DNA of 64,000 nt from Siphonodentalium dalli (taxonomy: Eukaryota; Mollusca; Scaphopoda; Gadilida; Siphonodentaliidae): NCBI GenBank assembly GCA_032622095.1, contig CP136066.1, positions 11,493,784 to 11,557,783 of the forward strand, given 5' to 3'. The translations under genes and the position numbers were made by a program. The stretch's first letter is position 1, and every line of letters starts with the position of its first letter. Positions 10,268-19,664 of the stretch are shown here, in pieces. The notes below the pieces were generated by a model that saw nothing but the letters and a program-made list of their open reading frames with translations, had not been told where the DNA came from and did not search any database.

Positions 10268-10525
10268 TTAACCCTTCTATGACTGGAACTTCCAGAGATT
10301 TTGCGAAGACCATCTGCCAATGCATTCTCTTATATATGCGAGTCTGCCATATACATTGTAGGGAGCCTCGCATATATTAGAGAATGCATGGCCTAACAAT
10401 ATTAACCTTGTAAGTGTAAGCAGTGCATTCTCTTATATATATGCGAGGCTCGCATATATAGGAGAATTCACTGACGCAGGATCTTTAATGCTGCACCAGC
10501 ACAGCTCCCGTCATAAAAGGGTTAA
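10268..10525. mobile_element. TTAA-ended MITE (piggyBac-like), CTATGACTGG subtype
   Basis: It starts TTAACCCTTCTATGACTGG and ends CCCGTCATAAAAGGGTTAA. Inside are two diverged hairpins (10316-10392 and 10421-10473), separated by CTAACAATATTAACCTTG, and the phrase TTTAATGCTGCACCAGCACA that also marks the 5.4-6.3 kb cluster. It is 258 bp and non-coding. It shares the hairpin but not the outer terminal sequence with the other TTAA subtypes. Confidence 0.75.
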
Positions 10526-10704
10526 ATTAAATTGTTGCTGAGGTATCTTGCTTGCTTGTTGTGGAAATCCCTCCTTTAGGTGAGGAGCACCGCAGCACAT
10601 GTATATTGGGTATTTAAAACAATTGTAGTAAAAAAAATTCTGATAAAACTATCGGAAGAGTTGATAAATCTGTGGAGATAGTGAATTAAAAGATCATTTG
10701 TTTG

Positions 10705-10880
10705 TGTATATAAGGATTAACTGGCATGTGGACTGTTTTTATGGAGATGTAACCGTGAGGTAAGTGGACATAACTTGTGTAAAACCCGAAGGGTTTTACA
10801 TACAAGTTATGACCACTTACCTCACGGTTACATCTCTATAAAAATAGTCCACATGACAGTTAATCCTTATATTTATATAC
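10705..10880. mobile_element. Palindromic element, AAGGATTAACTG family
   Basis: The left arm GTATATAAGGATTAACTG...GGTAAGTGG...AACTTGTGTAAAACCC is repeated as its reverse complement on the right, ending CAGTTAATCCTTATATTTATATAC. The centre is CCGAAGGG near 10789. Arms are about 85 bp with few mismatches. Only one copy is visible here. There is no coding sequence and no clear target duplication. Confidence 0.65.
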
Positions 10881-11572
10881 ATTTAGCGAAAAAGCCACTT
10901 TTGTAAATGTATTAAATCGAAAAGTGTATCGTGACAAAAACAGCCCAAAATACCCAATAGCACCCTTGGCAAAAGTTAATAGGAACAATTTCTCTTCATA
11001 TTGAAACCCGATGATGTATTAAGTCAATCCTGCGCGAGTCCAAATGCGCCCAAAACATTACGCGTTCGTCTTTCCAAACCCAATGACGTATCGATGTTGT
11101 TATGAGGTTGGTGTTATTGAGCCGTTGCGCATTCACCGAGAAATAACTGCAACTAGCCACGTGGGCGCCGACCAATCAGAATGCTGGATTTAGTGATGAC
11201 AACACTTAGTATGTAAATATATAATAATAACACATAAGAGCTTTATGAGTTGAGCTTCTATATATACATATGTACACATATACTTGAGTTTTGTTTTTAA
11301 AATTGCTATTTTGTTAAAATTTGTCTTTTTGACAAGAATATTTACAAGCAATTGTCATGCCTGTACAGCTTGGTTTGCTTGCTTATAGTTATATGTGCTT
11401 ATCTGCTTCTGCCTTCAGAATGTTTACTCTGTGCACATGGATTGGGAATAAGAAATTTCTTGCCAGTTACTCAATTTAGCGTTTCATAATGTAAGTAATT
11501 AAGATTTCAGTTGTCCAATTTTGTGCAGTCTATGGCTATCTATGTTAAAAAGTCTGGTTGCTCAATATTATA
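10881..11572. other. Gene-free stretch downstream of the TIR-like gene
   Basis: I see no gene or repeat boundary here. Because the minus-strand gene stops at 11710, its 3' untranslated region and polyadenylation site should fall in or just before this stretch. I could not pick out a convincing AATAAA on the minus strand. Confidence 0.35.
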
Positions 11573-11690
11573 CAGTAATGCTCTAAATAATCAACTCCTT
11601 AACCACAGCAGAATTATGGGTAACTTTTCAGGATTTAGTCGGAAATATGGCTTGTTGCCATTCATCGGTAAGCTCTCAGTAACGATTTTC
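11573..11690 (+). mobile_element. Single arm of the TA-flanked palindromic MITE
   Basis: CAGTAATGCTCTAAATAATC through TTCATCGGTAAGCTCTCAGT matches the left arm of 9811-10023. TA precedes it at 11571-11572 and the right arm is absent. It lies immediately 3' of the stop codon of the minus-strand gene (11710), so it may form part of its 3' untranslated region. Confidence 0.7.
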
Positions 11691-11709
11691 GGGATCACAA
11701 GAAATGGTA

Positions 11710-12072
11710 TCAAAGCACTTGACAGATATCTGTTTTCTGCCCATTATGCTTTTGTTTACTCTCCATTTTACCATCATTTTTGGCGGCTGAATCTTCCCTG
11801 TTTCCTTCATTTGATGTTCTTATTTGACTTGAATCATCCCTTTGCGACTGCGTTGTAGAGCTTTTTGTACGTCCTATGCTGTTCTCTGTCTTTGATTCCT
11901 TGTGATATATATCGCTGACATGCGATGAGTCACTCAAGGTCGAACCATTATTGTTATCTGATGAATGGGTCAAGGTCATAGCATGTTGTCTGCTATTTTC
12001 AGGTTTTGATTCTGTTTGGGAGTCAGCAGTATGGTCATTAACATCTTTATGTAATTTGATGGTTTTCAAACA
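11710..12072 (-). CDS. Terminal exon of TIR-like gene: low-complexity Ser/Asn/Asp/Lys-rich tail
   Basis: The exon opens at a strong acceptor (minus-strand TTTGTTTTCTTCCAG just upstream) and reads TGT TTG AAA in phase 0. It encodes 120 residues from CLKTIKLHKDVN to KTDICQVL and stops at TGA (11710-11712). The protein is rich in S, N, D, K, E, T and Q (for example SSDNNNGSTLSDSSH) with no hydrophobic core, so it is probably disordered. It matches no domain I know. The previous exon (14398-14488) ends in phase 0, as required. The composition looks like a flexible C-terminal tail of a signalling adaptor, which is inference. It is not derived from the surrounding repeats. Confidence 0.62.
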   Translation of the reverse strand, partial: CLKTIKLHKDVNDHTADSQTESKPENSRQHAMTLTHSSDNNNGSTLSDSSHVSDIYHKESKTENSIGRTKSSTTQSQRDDSSQIRTSNEGNREDSAAKNDGKMESKQKHNGQKTDICQVL

Positions 12073-12376
12073 CTGGAAGAAAACAAACATGAATTTATTC
12101 ACTAATTCGGATACCACAGCTTGATAATGGATCTTTACATACATGTAGCTGTCAATCACAAAATTATTAGTAGATATATTCTAACATTCAGCTCGTATGC
12201 TGCATTAAATATTACTATGTTGCCATCTTTCTTCACACTCATTTGGCTATCCATGTAAACTCTTAATGTTAAATTGGCTGTTTTCAAATAACTTTTTTGT
12301 TGCTAACTCATAATTCACTTGAAAGTTTATCCAGTGTCCTTCATTTTTCATGCCAATCGTTACATATATGATGCAT

Positions 12377-12776
12377 TTAACCCTTTACCCAACAAACCGG
12401 CCAAAACCGGCCAAATAAAGCTTCAACAGCCTAAAATATCTTCGGTCTGTCTCAATAGAACCATACAAATATGGATATCATTGGAACCGGCTCCTTGACC
12501 ACATTGTGATAGTTACAGTTATGCCCTGTGCCAATGCATTCTCTTATATATGCGAGTCGACCATAGGTCGCCTCGCATATATAAGAGAATGCATTGGCCT
12601 AAAAAAAATCTTTTTTTAAGACTTTTTACCATTTTTTCTTACATTCTTTAACAATTTTATAATTTTTAATGTGTTAAGCCAATGCATTCTCTTATATATG
12701 CGAGGCGACCTATGGTCGACTCGCATATATAAGAGAATGCATTGGCACAGGGCCATTCTGTTGGGTAAAGGGTTAA
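12377..12776 (-). mobile_element. TTAA-ended MITE, ACCCAACA subtype, inverted copy in intron 3
   Basis: The ends TTAACCCTTTACCCAACA and TGTTGGGTAAAGGGTTAA are both intact with TTAA on each side. It holds hairpins at 12530-12598 and 12678-12746. It is near-identical to 3895-4284 and 13822-14221 but in the opposite orientation, and it lies in the intron between 12072 and 14398. High identity to the other copies suggests fairly recent activity. Confidence 0.85.
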
Positions 12777-13092
12777 ACACAACAACAATGATTATTATAT
12801 GATCATAAGTTTCTTTCCCCAATTCCTATGATAAAACGTAACGAACAAATTGAGATATCTAACAATGTTCACCTCATTAATGAAACTACAGGTTAATAAC
12901 AGTTCTGAGTGACGTCGGATATTTCAGGGGTTAACATTGCAAATTGTAAAATCACACCCTATGGGAAATAACATAGGCTTTTAATATGAGGTATAGTAAA
13001 ACTTATTATCAGACCTGAAAATAGATCAGGTTTTCCCAGCGACGTTCAGCGTCACAGTGTCCTGTCCAATCAAAGCGCGTTTCATATAATAA
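12777..13092. other. Intron 3 sequence without recognised features
   Basis: No repeat ends or exon signals that I can support. It lies between the inverted TTAA element and the next inverted repeat. Confidence 0.4.
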
Positions 13093-13212
13093 AACAGTTA
13101 TCCCATTGTTTCTGGGTTGATACGAAGAATTTTCAGCCCTTGGAAGTGAATATTTAATTCCTCGGGTTGACAATTCCTCGTATCAACCAAGAAACAATGG
13201 GATAACTGTATA
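13093..13212. repeat. Inverted repeat, ACAGTTATCCCATTG family
   Basis: ACAGTTATCCCATTGTTTCT...GTTGATACGA at the left is matched by TCGTATCAAC..AGAAACAATGGGATAACTGT at the right. Arms are about 35 bp, separated by about 45 bp containing GAATATTTAATTCC. It is probably a small MITE; no target duplication was identified. Confidence 0.6.
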
Positions 13213-13264
13213 ATGTTCTTGCGTGTGTTGCAGCATAGGTACACATTGTAAAATTAACTAGAGA

Positions 13265-13630
13265 TGGGCCTGTCCCAGGTGGGACTTAGGTATACCCCCG
13301 TATTGAACAATTTTTAAGTAAAAAAAGCGGGATAACTCCACAAAAACAGTCGGACAGACCTCATAATCGCAAAATCGACCAAAAAATGTAGGAATAAAAG
13401 CTTGGTCAATGGTATTGAACATTTTATAAGTCGAAAAAAGGGGGATAACTCAAACAAAAAGTCAGACAGACCTCATAATTGCAGGTGAACATATTCCTAG
13501 GGTACTAAATATCTGTGCCAAGTTTTAAAACAATTGACCAAAAAATGTAGGAATAAAAGCTCGCACAAAGGTATACCCCTTTATTGAAAATTTTCTAAGT
13601 CGAAAAAGGGGGATAACTCCACACACAAAA
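13265..13630. repeat. Degenerate tandem repeat with GGGGGATAACTC words
   Basis: Three diverged copies of a 110-170 bp unit are present. Each has a TATTGAA...TTTTCTAAGTCGAAAAA stretch, then GGGGGATAACTC (around 13331, 13444, 13612), then GTCAGACAGACCTCATAAT, then CAAAAAATGTAGGAATAAAA. It lies in intron 3 and has no coding capacity. Similar GGGGATAACTC-type words are common in dispersed repeats of marine invertebrates, which I state from general memory only. Confidence 0.5.
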
Positions 13631-13821
13631 AATTTGTTGCGGGGGCATAATTAATGTACACTTGAGCCGGTGGTTGTCTCCTAGCAACAGTTAGGCAGTT
13701 CCCTGATGACTGACTATGGAATCATCCACTTGTTGATTATGTTCTAGGTTTAGATCAGGGTCAAGTTCAATTCTCATTTGCAGCACAGACGTCAAACAGA
13801 CTTCCAGTTCATACTTATAAT

Positions 13822-14221
13822 TTAACCCTTTACCCAACAGAATGGCCCTGTGTCAATGCATTCTCTTATATATGCGAGTCGACCATAGGTCGCCTCGCAT
13901 ATATAAGAGAATGCATTGGCTTAACACATTAAAAATTATAAAATTGTTAAAGAATGTAAGAAAAAATGGTAAAAAGTGTTAAAAAAATATTTTTTTTAGG
14001 CCAATGCATTCTCTTATATATGCGAGGCGACCTATGGTCGACTCGCATATATAAGAGAATGCATTGGCACAGGGCATAACTGTAACCATCACAATGTGGT
14101 CAATAAGCCGGTTCCAATGATATCCATATTTGTATGGTTTTATTGAGACAGACCCAAGATAATTTAGGCTGTTGCAGCTTTATTTGGCCGTTTTTGGCCG
14201 GTTTGTTGGGTAAAGGGTTAA
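13822..14221 (+). mobile_element. TTAA-ended MITE, ACCCAACA subtype, direct copy in intron 3
   Basis: Bounded by TTAACCCTTTACCCAACA and TGTTGGGTAAAGGGTTAA. Hairpins are at 13852-13920 (with one change, GTCAAT for GCCAAT) and 14000-14068. It forms an inverted pair with 12377-12776 about 1.05 kb away. The right part contains TTTGGCCGTTTTTGGCCGG, which the copy at 3895-4284 has shortened. Confidence 0.85.
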
Positions 14222-14397
14222 CAGGGCAGGGCATATTTTCATATATTCACAGAGATGTTATAAATTCTACCATATATTTCAAAACATGTTTTGTGACAGT
14301 GGAGCTCAGTGGTATAATAATTAAATCTTTTGGTCTGCTTGGATAAATGACTTCTCTAGGTATGTATGTTGCTGAAATCATCAATTGTGGTACACAC

Positions 14398-14488
14398 CTC
14401 AGACAAAGGGCAATCATCCACCGGTTCACCACTGCTGATCTGTTGTAGTCTCATCACGTTTTGTATCACAGTGTTATCAGTCGAGTCC
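14398..14488 (-). CDS. Small internal exon of TIR-like gene
   Basis: On the minus strand CTATTGCAG precedes the exon and GTGTGTACC follows it, both good splice signals. The 91-bp exon gives one base (G) that completes the split AGG codon of the upstream exon, then 30 codons beginning DSTDNTVIQNVMRLQQ and ending DDCPLSE. It ends in phase 0, matching the phase-0 start of the exon at 12072. Frame agreement on both sides is the main evidence. The residues suggest a short polar linker; no domain is recognised. Confidence 0.6.
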
Positions 14489-15873
14489 CTGCAATAGAAC
14501 AAAGCTCTGCTGTAGTGTGGCGCGATTCCAGAATTGTCCAGGTTATAGTCTTCACACTATTTACCCACCTGCTGACATCACAGAATGTTGTCATATATAA
14601 TAAAACACATGCTGACTTCGAGAACTATTTTACAGCTACCTTCCTCTTCCATTACGATATGCATATTTTATCAAACTCCATGCAGGGTTTACCTCGCTTG
14701 GTGACTCGGTAAGACCGCTGCTATCGGCGACATTTTACCCACATTTGGTGGACTTCCGCGATATTAAATTATATACTAAGCGAACACAGCAATTTATGCT
14801 GCCCTAAGCAATCAGTGCAAAATGCTGCTCTTATTAAGCTCACAAAATATCGAACAAAATGTGTGTGGTTTCGTACCTTAAGTTTGAAAAGTCCCACTAG
14901 AATCAAAGAACTATATTTCGAAACGGTGTGATTTGGTTCTCCGATTATTTTATCAACACAAAAGTCTGAACGCACATGGACGACAATGTCCTGACAATAC
15001 GTATGGCAAGTCAGACACAAGCGTTCTAACTTGCTCCAATTTTGATAAATTGTTTGCGAAAATCGTCTTTTAGTTTTTAGTGCGGGCATTGTTCTCAAAG
15101 CGCATAGGAAATTTGACTTTGGGGCATTCAGTTTTCGCCATTTTGTTTGGAAAATCCTGCGCTAAATATAGAAATGGCAGACTGGTACCCAGCCTGTGAC
15201 AGAGTCAAAAAGGAAGTATGACTGGTGCGCTCTGACAGAGATTGATATTTTATACTCTTATCATGTGAAAAATTATATGTATGATGACAGATCAATCAGC
15301 CATTTTACTATTCTGTATTGCTATGTTGACATGTAGATAGCCGTGGGTTCACACCTTCTGGTTGTCACTGGACTTATCATACTGGTTTTTATCTGCTAGT
15401 CTGGTGAACTGGTGTGTCATCTGTGCACCCCATTTTAAGTTACTAGATCCAACATCCACTTTATCATAATTGGCATAAAGATAACAAAAAAATATTGACT
15501 GCCTTGGGATGGAAAAGCGAGAACAATTTTCCTGAGGTTGTGTCTTTTAAATGGTAAGCAGGGCTATTAACCGAGGCCGCATATTTTGATGTCAGCAGGC
15601 GGGTAATGTTCCGTAGACTATATATAGCCCGGGCGATAGTTCGCTTGCCGGGGAATGGTCAAAACTACTCTCTAACATGTGACAGCACTTCATCCAATCA
15701 AAAGACAATATGACCCTCTGTGAATTATAAACTAAACGTATATAATAACAAAACATACTTTTCAATGGATGTTATCGATTCTTTACTGAAATCATATTGT
15801 GTGAAACGATTTCCTATGGTTTTATCTCAACAATGAATATGAATTATCCTGCACATAATTTTACTACCTGCCT
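14489..15873. other. Intron 2, 3' part, with a possible unassigned exon
   Basis: This is mostly unassigned. A minus-strand open frame begins with ATG at 15096-15098 and runs to a donor-like AAG|GTACGA at about 14876. It encodes about 74 residues (start MRTMPALKTKRRF) with many basic and Cys residues but no motif. Just upstream is GGGGCATTCAGTTTTCGCC-type DNA that could be a promoter. Its phase does not join the 14488 exon, so it could only be an unrelated or untranslated first exon. I do not call it a gene. Confidence 0.3.
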
Positions 15874-17078
15874 TAGTGTTGTGCGGTTAACCGAGAAAAC
15901 AACTCGGTTCCGGTTTTTAAAAATACCGGCCAAAACCGACCGACGTGACGTGATTCTGCCCCAACTGACATTATGTTTTTTTTTTGTATGTTTATTTTTC
16001 AATTGAATCGACTTGTTAGTTGATAGTGTTGTCAAATAATCGACCTCTCTGATCAATTATATATCGGGATGTGTCCATTTCGTCTCAGATATGTGTTGTT
16101 ATAATATCGTAAGCGTCATTGAGTTGCCAAACGAAACTGAAATGAGGAAGCATGTCGTTGTAAAAATGAGAATGCGAACGAAAAAAATGTTATACCATGT
16201 GGGAAATGGTCCAGTAGGTTGTTGACTTTTGTCACCTTTATTGTCAACTGTCTTAGAATAAGTGTGCACTTTATTTGAATTGATGGCGTGTGCTTGACGA
16301 AACATTTCGTTCCGTGTGGAAATAAAGTCGGTAGTTAGAACTGCAATTTCTGAAACTTCATTCTCCCGGCTAATCGGTCAAAAAATTGAACTTTTATCTA
16401 TAACGTTCAACGAAATATTACGAATTTGAGCCAGCCAATTGCCGTGTATAAATGTACGTGCACTTATCAGCGTCTTGTTGATCGCGGCAGTTATTTTTGC
16501 GCGTAACGGTATCTCTAACCCACAAACTGAGCGGGAACATCAAACGCGTAATTACGTCATCATTGTCAAGGAACTGGGCACATGTCGCACTTGCTACACC
16601 ATAACTGATTGATTACCACGGACTTAATTGTCTTTAAACGATATCGATACCAACATATAAGTCACACGGGACTTCATCTTGTATGCATGAAACGTCGCTG
16701 TATTTGCGTTTCCCTTTTATGTTTTGATTTTGGTATGGTGGAAATATTTGTGTATAGTCGGAAAAAAGTTTGAGTCAGCGTCTGGAAATATGGTCAGTCG
16801 GGGCACTACTATTTTGTGTTTGCTTAAATTTATGGTTCAATAAATGACTTTTATCTCACATTCTCATTAAAGTTCATGATTTAGCAACAGAGCATGCTGT
16901 TCCCCCAACTTATTATGACCCTCTGTAACTGGTAGTGCCTGTTTTGTCCAGTTGTGTTGGACTAATTGCTATTATGTTAAGTGATTGCTTACTAAAACCG
17001 AAACCGAAACCGAAACCAAGGTTTTTTATCAAAAAAAAACCGAAACCGAAACGTAAATTCTAAAACCTCACAACACTA
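15874..17078. mobile_element. hAT-like non-autonomous transposon with 8-bp target duplication
   Basis: The ends are TAGTGTTGTGCGGTT and AACCTCACAACACTA (14 of 15 bp inverted). They are flanked by a perfect 8-bp direct repeat ACCTGCCT at 15866-15873 and 17079-17086. Subterminal regions carry repeated CCGAAAC / GGTTTCGG words (for example AACCGAAACCGAAACCGAAA near 16997). Eight-bp duplications with TAGTG/CAGTG-type ends and subterminal repeats are characteristic of hAT elements. At 1.2 kb, with no transposase motif seen in either strand, it is non-autonomous. It lies in intron 2 of the TIR-like gene. Confidence 0.78.
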
Positions 17079-17086
17079 ACCTGCCT

Positions 17087-17372
17087 ACCTGGATGTTTTT
17101 TGCTCAAGAAGTTTTTTTTTTTTGGCCTTACATTCTATAACAATTTTTATCATTTTATCTTACTAGTATATTCTTTAACAATTTTATCAGTCTTTTTTTT
17201 TCACATTCTTTAAACAATTTCATCAATTTTTTTTATCATTTTTTCTTACATTCTTTATCAATTTTTATAATTTGTTCTTACATTCTTTAACAACTTTTTT
17301 TATTTTTTATCATTATTTCTTTCATTTTTTACATTTGTTAACAATTATAAAAAATAATATAAAATTTGTTAG
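17087..17372. repeat. T-rich degenerate tandem array of hairpin-element linker sequence
   Basis: About five irregular copies of a 32-45 bp unit of the form CTTACATTCTTTAACAATTTTTATCATTTTTT. The same words, reverse-complemented (TTAAAGAATGTAAGAAAAAA), form the linker between the two hairpins of the TTAA elements. It directly abuts the hairpin at 17373, so the linker of a hairpin element seems to have expanded here. Confidence 0.55.
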
Positions 17373-17441
17373 GCCAATGCATTCTCTTATATATGCGAGG
17401 TGACCTATGGTCGACTCGCATATATAAGAGAATGCATTGGC
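17373..17441 (-). repeat. Solitary type-I hairpin in intron 2
   Basis: A complete 69-bp hairpin (one change, GCGAGGTGACC) followed by CACAGGGTTTTCGCAAAATTTGGAG. This lies 76 bp 3' of the donor of the TIR exon on the minus strand. No TTAA end is visible on its right, so it may be a truncated element. Confidence 0.65.
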
Positions 17442-17517
17442 ACAGGGTTTTCGCAAAATTTGGAGAATCCATTCAGTATATAAAGGACATTTAAAGTTGC
17501 CCTGCACATAATTTTAC

Positions 17518-18161
17518 CTGGAATGACTGATGTCCCGAGTGAGATCCCACATTGCTTTCGTTAAAGCAGAGAGCTTCCCACGTGGAATGGAGTACATTCC
17601 TGAATGGCCGCGTACAGAATCGATACAAATCTCTTTACTCCTATGACTGAGCATTGGAGAATGATCCCACCAAAGGTCGTCGATAAGGGACGTCATACAG
17701 GGAAGCAGATGCACAAACATTGGCTGATCTGGAAGACACGTCGTCATGACAACATGAACATTACCAGCAGATTTGTTTTTCCGATGAAGCACTAAAACCA
17801 AGTGCAGTTCTTCCATCAAGGTCACAGAGGTCAAATATTGCTCCGACAGCAGAACAACGATCCTGTCGCATTCTTCAAGATCCTGATAACGTGCCTTGAT
17901 GTCAGAAGATATTAATGATACTCGCGATTGTGGCATATTATTTTTAATCAATGAAGTAAGAATAACAGCGTTACTGAGGTCTTGAAGAGCATAACTTAGA
18001 ACCACATGACACGTATCAATCTTCTCAATCAAACTCTTGTCAAAATCAATTGGAACAATATCGCAGCTGTCAGATTTGTTCTGGAAATCACTTTTCCATT
18101 TATAGTTTTTGTTGAAGTGGTCAGACCTTGACCTCTGAAGGATCTGATATATGTTGATATC
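17518..18161 (-). CDS. Exon encoding a TIR-like domain
   Basis: Minus-strand exon of 644 bp with acceptor CCTCATTTCAG and donor TTCCAG|GTAAAA. It is open throughout; a stop (TAA, 17514-17516) appears only when reading past the donor. Numbering from exon start, residue 51 begins CHVVLSYALQDLSNAV, resembling the first strand of TIR domains (DVFISYA..D). CDRIVVLLSEQYLTS and MEELHLVL follow, where TIR folds have the 'vvvlS..yl.S..c..El' segment. LPDQPMFVHLLPC and IDDLWW come at about the position of the FW box. TIR domains signal by homotypic assembly or cleave NAD+; the usual catalytic Glu context is not certain, though EEL is present. A stand-alone terminal exon is possible, but the next exon's phase fit favours splicing. 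The fold assignment is from motif pattern only. Confidence 0.6.
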
Positions 18162-18196
18162 CTGAAATGAGGGTTATTGAGTTAGTTGTATATGTA

Positions 18197-18386
18197 CAGT
18201 AAATGCCCTAAATAATTGACTCCTTAACCACAGCAGAATTATGGGTAACTTTTCAGGATTTAGTCGGAAATATGGCTTGTTGCTATTCATCGGAAAGCTC
18301 TCACTGAGCCATATTTCCATCTAAATCCTGAAAAGTTACCCATAGTTCTGCTGTGGTTAAGGAGTCGATTATTTAGAGCATTACTG
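18197..18386. mobile_element. TA-flanked palindromic MITE with central deletion
   Basis: CAGTAAATGCCCTAAATAAT at the left and TTATTTAGAGCATTACTG at the right with TA on both sides. The arms match 9811-10023 but the right arm lacks about 25 bp near the fold (AGCTCTCACTGAGCCATATT). It lies 35 bp upstream (in the intron) of the TIR exon acceptor and directly abuts the next fold-back element. Confidence 0.75.
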
Positions 18387-19623
18387 TAGATCATGCCATG
18401 AATCTCTACTCTGGCTAAAACCCGTAGAGTTCGTATTCCACTAGTACAAAACCTTGGAACTTTTTGAAGTTTTGTCAGGGAACCTTATAAAGTCGAAAAT
18501 ATAACGCGGCGAATATATTTCTTAGTTATTATCTGTTCAATAATAATGTACTTCTGACACTGAAGGTGAATGTCCCAATTCAAAATTGCATGCTTTTCCA
18601 TGGTATTTGTGAGCCGATATCGCAATAAACAATGAGTTAATTAACCAGGAGAAATTCCACAATTGTAAGTGACGCAAAGCAAAATCCTCACATATTTGTT
18701 AAAAGACAAATTATGGACTTGTTCGGGTGCGCTAAACTGTTGAGTTAGTATTCAGCCACTGTGCCAACAGGAAGAATGTAGCATTCTACTACATAGCCGA
18801 AAATCTCAAGCAAAACATGATCTGAACTACGCTCAATTGTAAATATTTACTTCTCGATTCGGGACGCAACTATCGGCGACAAAGTAACGAAAACTATTTC
18901 GCCATCGAGAGTCACTGAATTTAATTAATATATAACAACGACGGTGTGTGTTGTCAGTTTGGATTTAATATTTGTAAAAATAACTACTTTAAGCAACATT
19001 ATAATAATAATGTATAGCATTTGTAAAGCGCCTTTCCCATGAGGCCCAAAGCGCTCAAAGTTTTACAATTATTACCCTGATGAGCCTGAACATTCAGTAA
19101 CCATCTACTGCTCCCCGGGGACAGGGGGAGGTACAGCTGGGAGTATGCGAGGATACCATATGGCTAGCATACTGACAAGATCTTTCACTGCTCATTATCA
19201 GGTACCCTTGTAATGCATGGGTGGTGCAAAGCAGACACAGTACGAGCGACCTTGCTCAAGGGTCACAACTTGGCGCGAGATTCAAACAGTGTACAATCCA
19301 ACAATTGCACATCGCTCAAGTCGGCCAAGCCACTGCTGTGTGGAAACTCATAACAGACCACCAGCCAGCCGCGAACTCGCCTCGCTGTGTTGACAGCGAA
19401 GACAAGTCCAACGCGCTAACCACTGGACCACGGAGCTCCATTTCCATTTGATCACCCCACCGGAGTGTTTCACATCACTTTAAATTGTGAAAGTTTAAGT
19501 TGGGACCTTCACCAACAGTGAAGTACATTATTAAAGAATAACTAAGAAATATATTCCTTGTGTTACTTTTTCGACTTTATAAGGTTCCCTGCGTTATCCA
19601 GAGTATAAATATTCATGGCATGA
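18387..19623. mobile_element. Long copy of the fold-back MITE, carrying a SINE
   Basis: The left end TAGATCATGCCATGAATCTC is identical to 7361-7380, and the right end ATATTCATGGCATGA matches its partner with the last bases altered. The internal words GGAACCTTATAAAGTCGAAA and GACTTTATAAGGTTCCCTG confirm the pairing. It is 1.24 kb rather than 530 bp because the interior contains additional unique DNA and a SINE (18996-19441). Similar direct repeats GAGTTAGTTGTA flank the MITE cluster (about 18177 and 19622). Confidence 0.7.
18996..19441 (-). mobile_element. tRNA-derived SINE, minus strand
   Basis: On the minus strand the element starts GGAGCTCCGTGGTCCAGTGG then TTAGCGCGTTGGACTTG. This is a clear tRNA-like 5' region: the A-box is TGGTCCAGTGG, with a degraded B-box candidate GAGTTCGCGGC about 50 bp on. 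The 3' end reads TTGAGCGCTTTGGGCCTCAT then GGCGCTTTACAAATGC, followed by an ATT-repeat tail (TACATTATTATTATAATG). This 3' block is the type found in deuterostome and other invertebrate tRNA SINEs. There is no protein product; short plus-strand frames in it are meaningless. Confidence 0.75.
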
Positions 19624-19664
19624 GTTAGTTGTACCATATATGTACATGTTACCTTAATCAACAA

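Noticed and set aside
14769-15098. 109-codon minus-strand gene
   Set aside because: No domain or family pattern, and a donor-like site in its middle does not match the phase of the next exon. Left as an unassigned possibility.
17514-18032. TIR-like open frame as a single-exon gene starting at 18032 and stopping at 17514
   Set aside because: The start would be TTG, the frame extends upstream to a good acceptor at 18161, and the stop lies just past a strong donor whose phase fits the exon at 14488.
19405-19441. Genuine tRNA gene on the minus strand
   Set aside because: Only the 5' A-box region is tRNA-like; no acceptor stem or cloverleaf closes, and a SINE-type 3' end follows.
19221-19451. 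76-codon plus-strand open frame
   Set aside because: It is antisense to a tRNA-derived SINE.
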